Shown: one piece after another, positions 34,864-44,748 of the stretch
How positions within the stretch are numbered: the stretch's first letter is position 1
How the letters are laid out: each line of letters starts with the position of its first letter
Assembly (NCBI GenBank): GCA_015665455.1
Contig: JADFAD010000014.1
Location: forward strand, 83,242 to 147,241
Length of the DNA: 64,000 nt
Direction: 5' to 3'
DNA from: Oceanospirillaceae bacterium
GTDB lineage: Bacteria; Pseudomonadota; Gammaproteobacteria; Pseudomonadales; Litoribrevibacteraceae
Notes under the pieces: model-generated
Told to the model about the DNA's origin: nothing
Database searches by the model: none
The model's input: only the letters and a program-made list of their open reading frames with translations
Translations under genes and position numbers: made by a program

Positions 34864-35748
34864 TTAACGTTGAGCGTTAGCTCGATTAATTTGTTTCTGC
34901 ATTGCACTAAGAGCAGGATTGTCATTGATGCCTTGCGCGACAAACACAGCGTTTGAATTACTGTATTGCTTTGCTACCGCATCGGCTTGTTGTTTGTTGC
35001 TGAATTCAGCAAAAATACAAGCGCCTGTACCCGTTAACTTTGCAGGGCTGAATTGATTGAGCCAATTCATAGCAATATCAACGTCGGAGTACAGATTTCT
35101 GACGACTTTTTCGCAGTCGTTATGACCGCCTTGCTTTAGAGCGGCCGATATTGTGATGGGAGATGTGTTTCTAGTCAAGTCAGGATGAGAAAAAATTTCA
35201 GCGGTACTGATATGAACTTCAGGTTTTATGATGACGTACCAAGGCTCATTCGGCTCGACAGCGGTTAGGTTTTCACCGACGCCTTCGGCAAATGCTGCGG
35301 TGCCGTTTATAAAAACAGGGACGTCAGCGCCTAGCGTGAGTCCTATTCCTCTTAATTGTTCACGAGTTCGCCCACAATGCCATAATGCATTTAATGCCAG
35401 CAGGGTTGTGGCTGCATCAGAACTTCCGCCGCCTAGGCCTGCACCGGAAGGTATGTGTTTCGTATACTCAATATGAACACCAAGCGTTTGTTCTGTGTAT
35501 GGCATAAGTGCCATAGCCGCTTTGTAAATTAAATTGTCTTCTTGTTGGATTGTCTCAGTGCGTTCTTTGTTTGGGGATACGTCTTCGACGGTAATTGTGC
35601 CTGTTTCATTGGTTGTGAATATGAGCTGGTCGTTTAAATCAACAAATTGAAATAGGGTTTGAAGGTCGTGGTACCCATTTGCTCGTTGACCCGTGATATG
35701 AAGAAACAAATTGATTTTTGCAGGCGCAGGTAGTGTTATCGATAACAT
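34864..35748 (-). CDS. ispE: 4-diphosphocytidyl-2-C-methyl-D-erythritol kinase
   Basis: 294-aa GHMP kinase of the MEP isoprenoid pathway. It phosphorylates CDP-ME using ATP. The start PAPAKINLFLHITGQRANGYH and the ATP loop PSGAGLGGGSSDAATTL are intact, and LTGTGACIF marks the C-terminal motif. It starts 11 bp after lolB, the common lolB-ispE arrangement. Confidence 0.98.
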   Translation of the reverse strand: MLSITLPAPAKINLFLHITGQRANGYHDLQTLFQFVDLNDQLIFTTNETGTITVEDVSPNKERTETIQQEDNLIYKAAMALMPYTEQTLGVHIEYTKHIPSGAGLGGGSSDAATTLLALNALWHCGRTREQLRGIGLTLGADVPVFINGTAAFAEGVGENLTAVEPNEPWYVIIKPEVHISTAEIFSHPDLTRNTSPITISAALKQGGHNDCEKVVRNLYSDVDIAMNWLNQFSPAKLTGTGACIFAEFSNKQQADAVAKQYSNSNAVFVAQGINDNPALSAMQKQINRANAQR

Positions 35749-35759
35749 TGGTTTGTACG

Positions 35760-36392
35760 CTATTTTGTTGTCCAGTCAGAGAGTATCAGGCTTACTTTGT
35801 AGCCATTGCTGCGGGCAATTATCTTATGTGGTAGGGATAATTGATTGTGCTTTTCGTAGTTTAGTAGGCGAATGTCCCAACCCTGTTGGTCTAATCGAGA
35901 AAGTAAGCCTTGGTTGCTAAATTGTTGATGTTTAATGGGCTGATCGGGTGCTGGTATACCTTTAATCCAGTATTTTAGAGAATTAATGGGGAATTCCCAA
36001 TCCAGATATCGTTCTAAGGCAATGTCGGTTGGCAGTGTTCTTTGGTTGTTTTCATCGACCTTAATGGTTACCCAGCTCTGGTCGCCAGAGAGATCCAACC
36101 CCCCAAAGCCTAGGGTTCCTCGGATGTTGATATCAAAGGTTTGTTCTTTCTGTTTCCAATCAATATAACCCGTTTGGCTTTGTTTTGGGGTGACGACACC
36201 TACTTTACCGGAAATTGCCCAGTTATTGAGTTGTTGAACTGCTTTTAGGTGGGAAGCCCAATTGTTTGGCGTCGCGGAGCTTAACGTTTCAGTTTGTTCA
36301 GGGATGTCATGAATGGTCGTACAGCCCTGCAACAGGAACGTTGCGAAAATGGCTACAAGCCAAATTCGCGATGAATTAAGTATTTCGGGCAT
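35760..36392 (-). CDS. lolB: Outer-membrane lipoprotein insertion protein LolB
   Basis: About 210-aa lipoprotein that receives lipoproteins from LolA and places them in the outer membrane. The lipobox LLQGC is at residue 24 from ATG 36392. A TTG at 36425, overlapping the TPR gene stop, is the alternative. The beta-barrel half-shell segments (NWAISGKVGV, LGFGGLDLSGDQSWVTI, WEFPINSLKYWIKG) fit LolB. The order TPR protein-lolB-ispE is common in Pseudomonas-like genomes. Confidence 0.93.
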   Translation of the reverse strand: MPEILNSSRIWLVAIFATFLLQGCTTIHDIPEQTETLSSATPNNWASHLKAVQQLNNWAISGKVGVVTPKQSQTGYIDWKQKEQTFDINIRGTLGFGGLDLSGDQSWVTIKVDENNQRTLPTDIALERYLDWEFPINSLKYWIKGIPAPDQPIKHQQFSNQGLLSRLDQQGWDIRLLNYEKHNQLSLPHKIIARSNGYKVSLILSDWTTK

Positions 36393-36421
36393 GATTGTTT
36401 TGAGTTTATAAGAGTGAATGT

Positions 36422-38227
36422 TCAAGGTTGTTCTTGAGGTGTGTTGGTTGTTGCTTCAGTGGTTGAATCGTTTGAGGCGTCAGTGCCTTCTGCTTCTGTG
36501 TGTAGATTTACATTGATGTTGAAGCGGCGCATGGTCTCAAGGAGTGTTGCTCCTTCAGGGTTGTGTCGTAGGCCGTCAATCCAAATCTTAAGTGCTTGTT
36601 CTTTTTTGCCTTGGGTCCAAAGAACCTCACCTAAATGTGCAGACACTTCTTGGTCTTTAAATAGACTATAAGCTTGTGTCAGAAGTAATTCGGCTTTAGG
36701 GGCATCACCCAATCGGAAGTAAATCCAGCCAAGACTGTCGATGATCGCAGGGTCTTTGGGGTTGAGGGCGAAGGCTCGTTCTATATAGTCTTTGGCTTCT
36801 TCAAGTCGATCTGTTTTGTCCGCAAGGGTGTAGCCTAATGCGTTTAACGCGATGGAGTTGTTGGGGTTGTTATGTATGATCTTTTTTAGATCGGCTTCCA
36901 TACTTACTATGTCGCCGTTTAAATCTGCCACCATTGCTCGGCCATAAAGCAAGTTGTTGTCTTCAGGTTCAAGCTCCAAAGCTTCGTTATACAGTTCAAG
37001 GGCTTCAGAGAGTTCGTTCGCATCTCGTAAAAATTCGGCTTCAATTTGAATTAGGCGAGGCGTTTGTTCTGGAATGGTTGTGTGCAGCGCTCGTAAGTGG
37101 GCCCTCGCTGCCGAAAGATCCTGAGTGTCTTTAATGATGGTTGTGGCACGAGTAATTGCCGAGATAAGATTTTTCCCCTCGGTTACTTGGCTGTATGCAT
37201 GAATGGCTTTTTCGCTGTTATTTTGTTGCTCATACAATTGGCCAAGGAAATACCAGCTGCTGTTTTTTTGTTTGGTTTTAGTCGCACGAATCAGTAAGGT
37301 TTCAGCTTGCTCATATGCTCCGAGTTCGGCTTTTAATAGCGCGGCAGTCAGTAGAATTTCATCGTCATTTGGATGACTTTCTAAAAGGCTATCGAGTACT
37401 TCGATCGCATCTTCAGATTGCTTGTTGTCTGCTAAGGCTTGACCATAAAGTAGGCCTACTGTTTTATCGCCTGGGTACTTATCCCAACCTTCGTTTAATG
37501 TGTCGAAGGAATTCTCAAGGTCGTTGGATTTGGCGTATAGCTTCGCGAGCATAATATAGTGAGGCGGAGTCATTTCGCCTGCTTGTTTGAGGTCTTGAAT
37601 TGCTTCGATGGCTTCTGCATTCCTGCCGTAGTCGTCCAGAAGTAATGCTTTGGTAAAGTGTAATCGTACGTGCTTTGGATGAAGGGCTAATAATTCGTTT
37701 AAACCGTCGATCAGTGCTTGCTGGTTCTCAGGTGAAAGGGATTTGCCTGATAGGTAGATTTGTTCGAGGCTGATGGCTTCTGTAATGGCTAACGCGTCTT
37801 TTAATGCATTAATCGCTTTTGGGATTTGTTGCTGCTTTAACCAGCTGGTTGCAGCTGCAACGTGGGCATGGATGTTTTGGGTATCACTCTTTCGCCAAAT
37901 GTCAGCGGCTTCTGCTGCGGATTGGGGTTCGTTAAGGTATTGAGCAATACGGGCCGCTCGAGCGGCCACCCAAGGGTCTTGTGTATGTTTTGCTTCACTT
38001 AAGTAGTGTTCAAGTGCCAAATCGTATTGGCTTCTTTGGCCTGCAATTTCAGCAACAAGCAGGTTGTACAGTGTATCCGTTTCGAAGGGGCGGGTTGGAA
38101 AATCCTTGGCTGTCTTTGATTTTTCTTGAACCGTTGATTGATGAGAGTTGTCTTGATTCGATGAATTACTGCTAAGTGATGCGCACCCGCTGATAGAAAT
38201 AATGGCAATCCAAAGCAGCAATTTCAT
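36422..38227 (-). CDS. TPR-repeat lipoprotein
   Basis: About 601 aa from ATG 38227, which has an AAGGA Shine-Dalgarno. The signal peptide ends in ISISGC, a lipoprotein lipobox. The rest is a long TPR solenoid, for example NALGYTLADKTDRLEEAKDYIE followed by IDSLGWIYFRLGDAPKAELL. Such proteins are regularly encoded beside lolB and are thought to be envelope scaffolds; the precise role is unknown. It diverges from hemA with a 244-bp gap. Confidence 0.9.
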   Translation of the reverse strand: MKLLLWIAIISISGCASLSSNSSNQDNSHQSTVQEKSKTAKDFPTRPFETDTLYNLLVAEIAGQRSQYDLALEHYLSEAKHTQDPWVAARAARIAQYLNEPQSAAEAADIWRKSDTQNIHAHVAAATSWLKQQQIPKAINALKDALAITEAISLEQIYLSGKSLSPENQQALIDGLNELLALHPKHVRLHFTKALLLDDYGRNAEAIEAIQDLKQAGEMTPPHYIMLAKLYAKSNDLENSFDTLNEGWDKYPGDKTVGLLYGQALADNKQSEDAIEVLDSLLESHPNDDEILLTAALLKAELGAYEQAETLLIRATKTKQKNSSWYFLGQLYEQQNNSEKAIHAYSQVTEGKNLISAITRATTIIKDTQDLSAARAHLRALHTTIPEQTPRLIQIEAEFLRDANELSEALELYNEALELEPEDNNLLYGRAMVADLNGDIVSMEADLKKIIHNNPNNSIALNALGYTLADKTDRLEEAKDYIERAFALNPKDPAIIDSLGWIYFRLGDAPKAELLLTQAYSLFKDQEVSAHLGEVLWTQGKKEQALKIWIDGLRHNPEGATLLETMRRFNINVNLHTEAEGTDASNDSTTEATTNTPQEQP

Positions 38228-38471
38228 ATGTAGTCCTTTTTGATCGGTACTTTTTTGATTTAAATCTAAAGTCAAAAATTTAAACCAATTACTATGGTGA
38301 CTGAATAGAATAGATAAACATTGGTAGATAAACAGTCTAAACCACTAACACTACCAGCTTAATACTATGAAAAAAAGCACAAAAAAAAGTACATTAAACC
38401 CTTAAAACCATGGATAATGAGCGGTTTTTATGGTTTCGGTACTTTAGATTGGGGATTTAAGTCGGCATCGC

Positions 38472-39749
38472 ATGGCGCTAGGTATATTTGGCATTAATCA
38501 TAAGACCGCGACAGTTGAGGTTCGGGAGAAAGTTTCTTTCAGTCCCGAGCTGGTTGTCGATGCTTTGCATCGCCTGAAACAACAGGTGGGAATGAGCGAA
38601 GTCGCTATTCTTTCTACGTGTAATCGCACTGAGATTTATTTTTCAGCGGATGAAAATGTAGAGAAACCTCTTTTAGACTGGATGGCGCACTACCATCAGG
38701 TCGACCGTGGTGATCTTGATCAAGCGGTTTATCTTCATCGTGATGGGGAAGCGTGTCGTCATATTATGCGTGTGGCTTGCGGGTTGGATTCTCTTGTTTT
38801 AGGTGAACCCCAAATCTTAGGTCAGTTGAAGTCGAGCTACAGTGTTGCTCGAGAGGCTTCAACAGCAAGCTCGTTGTTGGTTCGTTTATTTGAATCGTCT
38901 TTCTCCGTTGCTAAACAAGTGCGAACGGAAACGGCCATTGGCGAAAACCCTGTTTCTGTCGCTTATGCCGCAGTCAGTTTATCCAAGCATATTTTTTCTG
39001 ATCTTTCTAAGTGTAAAGTGTTGCTGATTGGTGCGGGTGAAACCATCGATTTGGTGACTCGACATATTAAAGAGCAGGGCGTTTCTGAAATTGTTGTTGC
39101 CAATCGTACGCTTACTCGCGCGGAAGGGTTGGCTAAACGCTTTTCTGCGAAGGCAATTATGCTGCCGGATATCCCAGACCATCTAGAAGATGCTGATATT
39201 GTTATTTCTTCTACGGCAAGTCAGTTGCCTATTTTGGGGAAGGGGATGGTTGAAGCTGCGATGAAGAAAAGGCGCTTTAAACCGATCTTCATGGCTGATA
39301 TCGCGGTGCCAAGAGATATTGAACCTCAAGTGGCTGATTTAGAAGATGTATACTTATATACGGTTGATGATCTTCATGAGGTCGTAGAAGAGAACAGGAA
39401 AAGTCGTCAGAAAGCCGCCGAGCACGCTGAACTTCTTGTCAGTGGCGGAGTAGATAAATTTAAACAGCAGTTACGAGGGTTAGATGCTGTTTCTACGCTG
39501 ACTGAATTCAGACAGCAAGCAACGGATATTTCGGATAATGAACTGGAGAAATCATTGCTGTTGTTATCAAAGGGTACATCCCCTGAAAAAGTGCTGGCTC
39601 AAATGGCCCGTACTTTGACGAATAAACTCATACATGAGCCTACGGTAAACATTCGTAGAGCAAGTGCTGATGGTCGACTTGAATTAATTGATGCAGCAAG
39701 AGAGCTGTATGGCCTCAGTCAACAATCCAGAGATGAATCAGAGGACTAG
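38472..39749 (+). CDS. hemA: Glutamyl-tRNA reductase
   Basis: 425-aa NADPH enzyme that commits glutamate to heme/tetrapyrrole synthesis. The catalytic C50 is in LSTCNRTEIY. A Rossmann NADPH site (LLIGAGETIDLVTRH) and the C-terminal dimerisation helices follow. It stands first in hemA-prfA-prmC-moeB and diverges from the TPR lipoprotein gene. Confidence 0.98.
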   Translation: MALGIFGINHKTATVEVREKVSFSPELVVDALHRLKQQVGMSEVAILSTCNRTEIYFSADENVEKPLLDWMAHYHQVDRGDLDQAVYLHRDGEACRHIMRVACGLDSLVLGEPQILGQLKSSYSVAREASTASSLLVRLFESSFSVAKQVRTETAIGENPVSVAYAAVSLSKHIFSDLSKCKVLLIGAGETIDLVTRHIKEQGVSEIVVANRTLTRAEGLAKRFSAKAIMLPDIPDHLEDADIVISSTASQLPILGKGMVEAAMKKRRFKPIFMADIAVPRDIEPQVADLEDVYLYTVDDLHEVVEENRKSRQKAAEHAELLVSGGVDKFKQQLRGLDAVSTLTEFRQQATDISDNELEKSLLLLSKGTSPEKVLAQMARTLTNKLIHEPTVNIRRASADGRLELIDAARELYGLSQQSRDESED

Positions 39750-39811
39750 GATTGAAGAACGTTGTATTTTTCAATTCGGTCTATTTATAAGAATTTATTA
39801 AGTAGTTATTT

Positions 39812-40894
39812 ATGAAAGCTTCGATAGTAGACAAATTAGATAACCTGGCGGATCGCTATGAAGAAGTCAGTGCGTTATTAAGTGATCCAGAAGTGATTGG
39901 TGATCAGAATAAGTTTCGTGAGTTGTCCGTTGAGTATTCTGAGATTGAACCTGTGGTTCAATGTTTTGCGAACTACAAGCAAGCGCTGGACGATCTTGAA
40001 GAAGCAAAGGTCTTAATGAACGATTCTGATCCAGACATGAAAGCTATGGGTCAAGAAGAGTATAAGTCTTGCCAAGAGGTGATTGGTGACCTCGAGCTTG
40101 AATTGCAGAAGCTATTGCTGCCTAAAGATCCGAACGATGGCAAGAACGTATATCTTGAAATTCGTGCGGGAACGGGTGGTGACGAAGCGGCTATTTTCTC
40201 GGGCGATTTATTTAGAATGTATTCTCGTTACGCAGAAGCTCAAGGGTGGCGCATCGAGATCGTAAGTCAGAATGAAGGCGAGCACGGTGGTTTTAAAGAA
40301 ATCATTACACGCGTGGTTGGCCAAGAAGTGTTTTCTCGTTTGAAGTTTGAGTCCGGTGCCCACCGAGTTCAGCGTGTCCCTGAAACAGAGTCTCAAGGTC
40401 GTGTTCATACGTCTGCGTGTACTGTGGCCGTTATGCCTGAGGCTGATGAGTTAGAAGACATTGATATCAATAAATCTGATCTTCGTATTGATACCTTTCG
40501 AGCGTCTGGTGCCGGTGGTCAGCACGTTAACAAAACCGACTCTGCTATTCGAATTACTCATGTACCTTCGGGCGTCGTGGTTGAGTGTCAGGATGAGCGT
40601 TCACAGCATAAAAACCGAGCAAAGGCCATGTCTTTACTTGCATCTCGCTTAAAGCAAGCGCAAGAAGATGTTGCCCAGAAAGAAGCCGCAGATCAACGCA
40701 AGAGTTTGGTGGGTAGTGGAGATCGTTCAGAGCGAATTCGTACTTACAACTATCCGCAGGGGCGTGTAAGTGATCATCGCATCAACTTAACTTTGTATAA
40801 GTTGGCTGAGGTGATGGAAGGTGACCTTGAAAGCCTTATACAGCCGTTAGTGAATGAGCATCAAGCAGAGATGCTTACTGAGCTTGGTAACTAG
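39812..40894 (+). CDS. prfA: Peptide chain release factor 1
   Basis: 360-aa factor that terminates translation at UAA/UAG. The PxT recognition motif is PET in [10 protein letters not shown], and the GGQ hydrolysis motif is G235-G236-Q237 ([13 protein letters not shown]). PrmC, encoded 23 bp downstream, methylates this Gln. Length matches E. coli RF1 (360). Confidence 0.98.
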   Translation: MKASIVDKLDNLADRYEEVSALLSDPEVIGDQNKFRELSVEYSEIEPVVQCFANYKQALDDLEEAKVLMNDSDPDMKAMGQEEYKSCQEVIGDLELELQKLLLPKDPNDGKNVYLEIRAGTGGDEAAIFSGDLFRMYSRYAEAQGWRIEIVSQNEGEHGGFKEIITRVVGQEVFSRLKFESGAHRVQRVPETESQGRVHTSACTVAVMPEADELEDIDINKSDLRIDTFRASGAGGQHVNKTDSAIRITHVPSGVVVECQDERSQHKNRAKAMSLLASRLKQAQEDVAQKEAADQRKSLVGSGDRSERIRTYNYPQGRVSDHRINLTLYKLAEVMEGDLESLIQPLVNEHQAEMLTELGN

Positions 40895-40917
40895 TTCTTA
40901 ATATCTGAGTTCTGATT

Positions 40918-41790
40918 ATGACTGGCTCTTTTCCTTCATCGAGCACGCCTATTCAGTCTTGGTTAGCACAGGCGGGTCAGCTTCTACCTGATTCGCCTTC
41001 TGCTAAGTTGGATGTGGAGGTGCTGCTGTGTCATGTTTTAGACGCAAACCGATCATACCTTTATACGTGGCCTGAAAGGTCATTGTCTGCTGTTCAGTAC
41101 GATTCCTTTATTTCCTTACTAGGTGCGCGCCAACAGGGTAATCCTATTGCTCATTTAACGGGCGTACGTGAATTCTGGTCTTTACCTTTGCATGTTTCTC
41201 CTACTACATTGATTCCTCGACCGGATACCGAGGTGTTAGTGGAGTGGGTTCTCGGCCAGTTCGAGAATGAGACAATGACGGTTCTTGATTTAGGGACTGG
41301 AACGGGGGCCATTGCATTGGCGTTGGCCAGTGAATATTCAAATTGGCATGTTACGGGTTGTGATCGAATTGCTCAGGCGGTTGAGTTGGCGACTGAGAAT
41401 TCAGAGGCGCTGGATCTAAAACGAGTTCGCTTTATTGAAAGTGATTGGTTTGCTTCATTTGAGGGGCAGGTGTTCGACTTGATCGTGAGTAACCCGCCTT
41501 ATATTCCGAGTTGTGATCCCCACTTATTAGAAGGCGATGTGCTGTTTGAACCGAAAAGCGCATTAGTCTCTGGAGATGATGGTTTGGTAGATATTCGGAT
41601 GATTGTTTCGGAAGCAGAAAAGTATTTAACAGAACGTGGCTGCTTGGTGATTGAGCATGGTTACGATCAGGCGGAATCAGTACAAACTATTTTTCGCCAA
41701 GCCGGTTATGTAGCGGTCGGCTCGGGCCAAGATTATGGCGGTCAAGATCGTTTTACCTACGGCTGGATCTCGGGAGAGGGTGATGGATGA
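40918..41790 (+). CDS. prmC: Release factor glutamine methyltransferase
   Basis: 290-aa SAM-dependent enzyme (HemK) that methylates the GGQ glutamine of RF1 and RF2. The SAM site is VLDLGTGTGAIALALA and the NPPY catalytic motif is in IVSNPPYIPSCD. An N-terminal helical substrate domain precedes them. Its end overlaps moeB by 8 bp. Confidence 0.97.
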   Translation: MTGSFPSSSTPIQSWLAQAGQLLPDSPSAKLDVEVLLCHVLDANRSYLYTWPERSLSAVQYDSFISLLGARQQGNPIAHLTGVREFWSLPLHVSPTTLIPRPDTEVLVEWVLGQFENETMTVLDLGTGTGAIALALASEYSNWHVTGCDRIAQAVELATENSEALDLKRVRFIESDWFASFEGQVFDLIVSNPPYIPSCDPHLLEGDVLFEPKSALVSGDDGLVDIRMIVSEAEKYLTERGCLVIEHGYDQAESVQTIFRQAGYVAVGSGQDYGGQDRFTYGWISGEGDG

Positions 41791-42538
41791 TTTTTTAGAT
41801 GACGATCAGTTATTAAGGTACAGTCGTCAGATTATGCTTCCTCAAGTTGATATTGCTGGTCAAGCGGCTTTGTCTGAGGCGTCTGTGTTGGTTATCGGCG
41901 CTGGAGGGCTAGGTAATCCTGCAGTGATGTATTTGGCTGCAGCTGGCGTCGGTAAGATTGTTATTGTTGATGATGATTCTGTGGATGTGACCAATCTTCA
42001 ACGTCAAGTGGCCTTTGCATCTGATCAGGTTGGTCAAGCAAAGGTTCAGGCCTTGGCTGATCGAATCAAACAAAACAATCCGTTGGTCAGTGTGGAGCTT
42101 ATTTCTAAGCGGCTTGGTGAGAATGAGCTGTTGGAGCTAATGGGACTCGTAACCGTTGTGCTTGATTGTACGGATAATTTTGATAGCCGCTTTATGATTA
42201 ATCGGTGTAGTTGGCAGGCTGGTAAACCTTTGGTTTCGGCAGCGGCCATCGGTTTTGAAGGGCAGCTATCGGTTTACGACCCTGGCGCTGAAAACTCTCC
42301 TTGTTACCAGTGCTTGTATGGTGATATTCAGTCGCATGAGTTGAGCTGTTCTGAGAATGGCGTACTCGGGCCTGTAGTGGGGGTTATGGGAGTATTACAG
42401 GCTTTGGAAGCTTTGAAACTTGTGACGAGGGCGGGTCAGCCCTTGGTTGGGCGCTTACAGGTATTTGATGCGTTGAATCATGATTGGCGTACGATTAAGC
42501 TTCGGAAAGACCCTTCATGTTCCGTTTGTAATGGCTAA
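41783..42538 (+). CDS. moeB: MoeB/ThiF-type sulfur-carrier adenylyltransferase
   Basis: About 251-aa E1-like enzyme that adenylates the C-terminus of MoaD (molybdopterin synthesis) or a similar carrier. It has the ATP site GAGGLGNPAVMYLAAAGVG and the conserved NLQRQ; the zinc cysteines are CYQC and CSVC. ATG 41783 is used: it has GGGAGAGGG just upstream and gives the usual MoeB length; the longer frame from 41735 lies inside prmC. No other molybdenum cofactor gene is nearby. Confidence 0.92.
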   Translation: MDDFLDDDQLLRYSRQIMLPQVDIAGQAALSEASVLVIGAGGLGNPAVMYLAAAGVGKIVIVDDDSVDVTNLQRQVAFASDQVGQAKVQALADRIKQNNPLVSVELISKRLGENELLELMGLVTVVLDCTDNFDSRFMINRCSWQAGKPLVSAAAIGFEGQLSVYDPGAENSPCYQCLYGDIQSHELSCSENGVLGPVVGVMGVLQALEALKLVTRAGQPLVGRLQVFDALNHDWRTIKLRKDPSCSVCNG

Positions 42539-42606
42539 CTATTTTAGCATTTGGCCTTGCCATGATATTGGAATAATTATTAAATCTCTGCCTTTGTAAT
42601 AAGAAA

Positions 42607-42632
42607 CACCCAGTTTCATGAAAAACTTGGTG
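42607..42632 (+). other. Stem-loop ahead of the LON-like gene
   Basis: CACCCAGTTT pairs with AAACTTGGTG with one mismatch, around a CATGAA loop. It ends 12 bp before the preferred start (42645) and covers an alternative ATG at 42618, which argues against that start. It could be a weak terminator of the hemA operon or an mRNA structure. Confidence 0.35.
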
Positions 42633-42644
42633 AAAGGGTTAACT

Positions 42645-43217
42645 ATGAATCATTTTCCTGTCTTTCCTTTAAATGTTGTAATGTTTCCAGGGATGACGCT
42701 TGATCTTAAAATTTTTGAACCTCGTTATCTTGATATGGTGGCTGAGTGCTTTAAAGGCGATTATGGCTTTATTGTTACGCTGATAACCGATGGTGAATCT
42801 GACGACCTAGCGGGAAGCTTTGAGCCTGTTGGATCTTTGGTTCGGATCGTTGATTTCACTCAGTTAAAGAACGGTATGTTGGGGATAACCATAGAGGGCG
42901 TTGAGCGAGCGCGTTTGATTTCGCCATTCAGAGACGAGTCTTTGTTGATTCGAGCTGATATGGAGCCCATGAATGCGGAGTTAGAAATTTCGACAGAAAT
43001 TGAACATGAAGAGCTTGTTATCATGCTTAAGCATTTGGAGCAGCATCCGGCCATTAAGGATCGTGAAGTCCAGTACGATGACGCTTCGTCTGTCAGCTGG
43101 CGTTTAGCCGAGCTTTTGCCCTTTGACGCAGTAGAAAAGCAGATGCTGCTTGAAATGAATCATCCATACGATCGCTTGGATGAGATTTTTAGGTTGTTGG
43201 ATAAATATCAAGAGTAG
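42645..43217 (+). CDS. LON substrate-binding-domain protein
   Basis: About 190-aa stand-alone LON N-terminal (PUA-like) domain protein, recognised by FPVFPLNVVMFPG and IFEPRYLDMVAEC with a helical tail (LPFDAVEKQMLLEMN). It has no ATPase or protease part. ATG 42645 has AAGGG at good spacing. Such proteins are widespread in gammaproteobacteria, but their role is not established. Confidence 0.9.
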   Translation: MNHFPVFPLNVVMFPGMTLDLKIFEPRYLDMVAECFKGDYGFIVTLITDGESDDLAGSFEPVGSLVRIVDFTQLKNGMLGITIEGVERARLISPFRDESLLIRADMEPMNAELEISTEIEHEELVIMLKHLEQHPAIKDREVQYDDASSVSWRLAELLPFDAVEKQMLLEMNHPYDRLDEIFRLLDKYQE

Positions 43218-43228
43218 TGTTGGCTCCG

Positions 43229-44674
43229 TTAGAAGAAATCAAGCCAGATATATCGACTTAATTGTTTCGGAAATTCATACCAGTAATAACCCGCATAACT
43301 CATCAAAAGAACGATTGGAAGCCAAGCGTCTTGTTTGCTTGGCTTTAATGAATGTTGGTTGAACGGGCTGTAGATCACACGAGCAAGAGAGATAATGCTC
43401 GCTCCCAATAAAAGCCCGCAAACAACATCACTGAACCAGTGTACGCCAAGAAAAATTCTTGAACTTCCCACCGTTAATGCAGCAAGTATAGAAATTAAAT
43501 AAATGGGCCAGCGTTTGGTCTGTGTTGTTTCTTGTGCTATGAATGCGGCTATGAGTCCAAAAAACACGGTTGCTCCAACAGTGTGGCCACTCGGGAATGC
43601 AAATCCAGGGAAAGGTGTTGCAAGGATTTCAGGCCTTGCATGGGCAAATGTATCTTTCAGTAAGGTGACAGAGGTAAAGCTGACTGCAGTGACGCCAGCA
43701 ATAAGTATCATTGCGCTGTACTGACGTTTGATTACTAAGTAGATACTGAACCAACCTGCACAAAAGTAGAGTAGGTTTGGATCGCCAAGCATGGTGATGA
43801 AAACGAGTACGAGCTGTGAGTCTTCAGAGTGCAGCTGTTTTGCAAGATCCAGTAAGCTTAAGTCTGTCAGTAGGGGCTGTTGAGCATAATCAACCCAGAA
43901 TACCCACACCAGGAAAAGTAGTGTGCAGGTTATAAATGTAAGCAAAGACGGCAAAGGAAATGTAGGGTCGTCGGCTCTAGGTGAAGATAGACGACGCCAA
44001 ATATAGTTTAGGGTGTTGTTGCTGTTAAATAGTTGTCTCAAGTGTTGGTAAATGGATCGTTCAGGGTGAAGGTTTTGATATACCCAAACCGTAAGAGCTA
44101 CAAAACAGGCCACAAGTATGACTGTGCTGAAGAATACCGTTTTGAAGTTTTCTGGCAGATCTATATCGAGTCGAATTGCTGAACCAATAATGTAACCGGG
44201 TAATACGTAGCAGATGGCCCAGCCAATTGCAGAAAGAAGGTTGACGATCAAGAAGCGCATGCTTGGCATAGACATCATCCCTGCGACCATGGGGATGAGA
44301 GGGCGAACAGGCCCAACAAAACGGCCTATGAATATGCTTTTTCCACCGTGTTTATCAAAGAATGTTTTACTTTGGTGAAGCCATTGAGGCTTTTTCTTGA
44401 ATGGCCAAATATGGGGTATTTTGTGTTTGAAGATTCGACCAAAGTAAAAGCTTATAGCATCACCTAACACTGCGCCGATAAAAGCCCATATGAGCACGTC
44501 CCCAAGTGGGAATGCTTGGTTTCCTGCCATAACCATTAAGGCAAACATTAGGAATGCGCCAGGCATAATTAAGCCTATGACCGCTAATGATTCACTGAAT
44601 GCAGTTAAAAATACGGTGAATAGAAACCATTCAGGGTTTTGATTTAGCCAGTCTAAAATTTGATCTAATGACAT
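43229..44674 (-). CDS. DedA-PAP2 fusion: membrane flippase-like domain plus lipid phosphatase
   Basis: 481-aa inner-membrane protein. Residues 1-200 form a DedA domain (SESLAVIGLIMPG, FIGRFVGPVRPLIPMVAG). Residues about 230-470 form a PAP2 phosphatase domain with all three motifs: KDTFAHARP, FPSGHT and SRIFLGVHWFSDV. Fusions of this kind are known in proteobacteria. The pairing suggests lipid-carrier recycling, with undecaprenyl pyrophosphate dephosphorylation linked to flipping, which is inference. It is convergent with the LON-like gene. Confidence 0.92.
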   Translation of the reverse strand: MSLDQILDWLNQNPEWFLFTVFLTAFSESLAVIGLIMPGAFLMFALMVMAGNQAFPLGDVLIWAFIGAVLGDAISFYFGRIFKHKIPHIWPFKKKPQWLHQSKTFFDKHGGKSIFIGRFVGPVRPLIPMVAGMMSMPSMRFLIVNLLSAIGWAICYVLPGYIIGSAIRLDIDLPENFKTVFFSTVILVACFVALTVWVYQNLHPERSIYQHLRQLFNSNNTLNYIWRRLSSPRADDPTFPLPSLLTFITCTLLFLVWVFWVDYAQQPLLTDLSLLDLAKQLHSEDSQLVLVFITMLGDPNLLYFCAGWFSIYLVIKRQYSAMILIAGVTAVSFTSVTLLKDTFAHARPEILATPFPGFAFPSGHTVGATVFFGLIAAFIAQETTQTKRWPIYLISILAALTVGSSRIFLGVHWFSDVVCGLLLGASIISLARVIYSPFNQHSLKPSKQDAWLPIVLLMSYAGYYWYEFPKQLSRYIWLDFF

Positions 44675-44748
44675 AGAAAGAAGTGCTTATTCTCATGTTT
44701 TCGCCAGTGTAAGCTCTGGTATGTGAATTTCCAATGACGATATAGATA

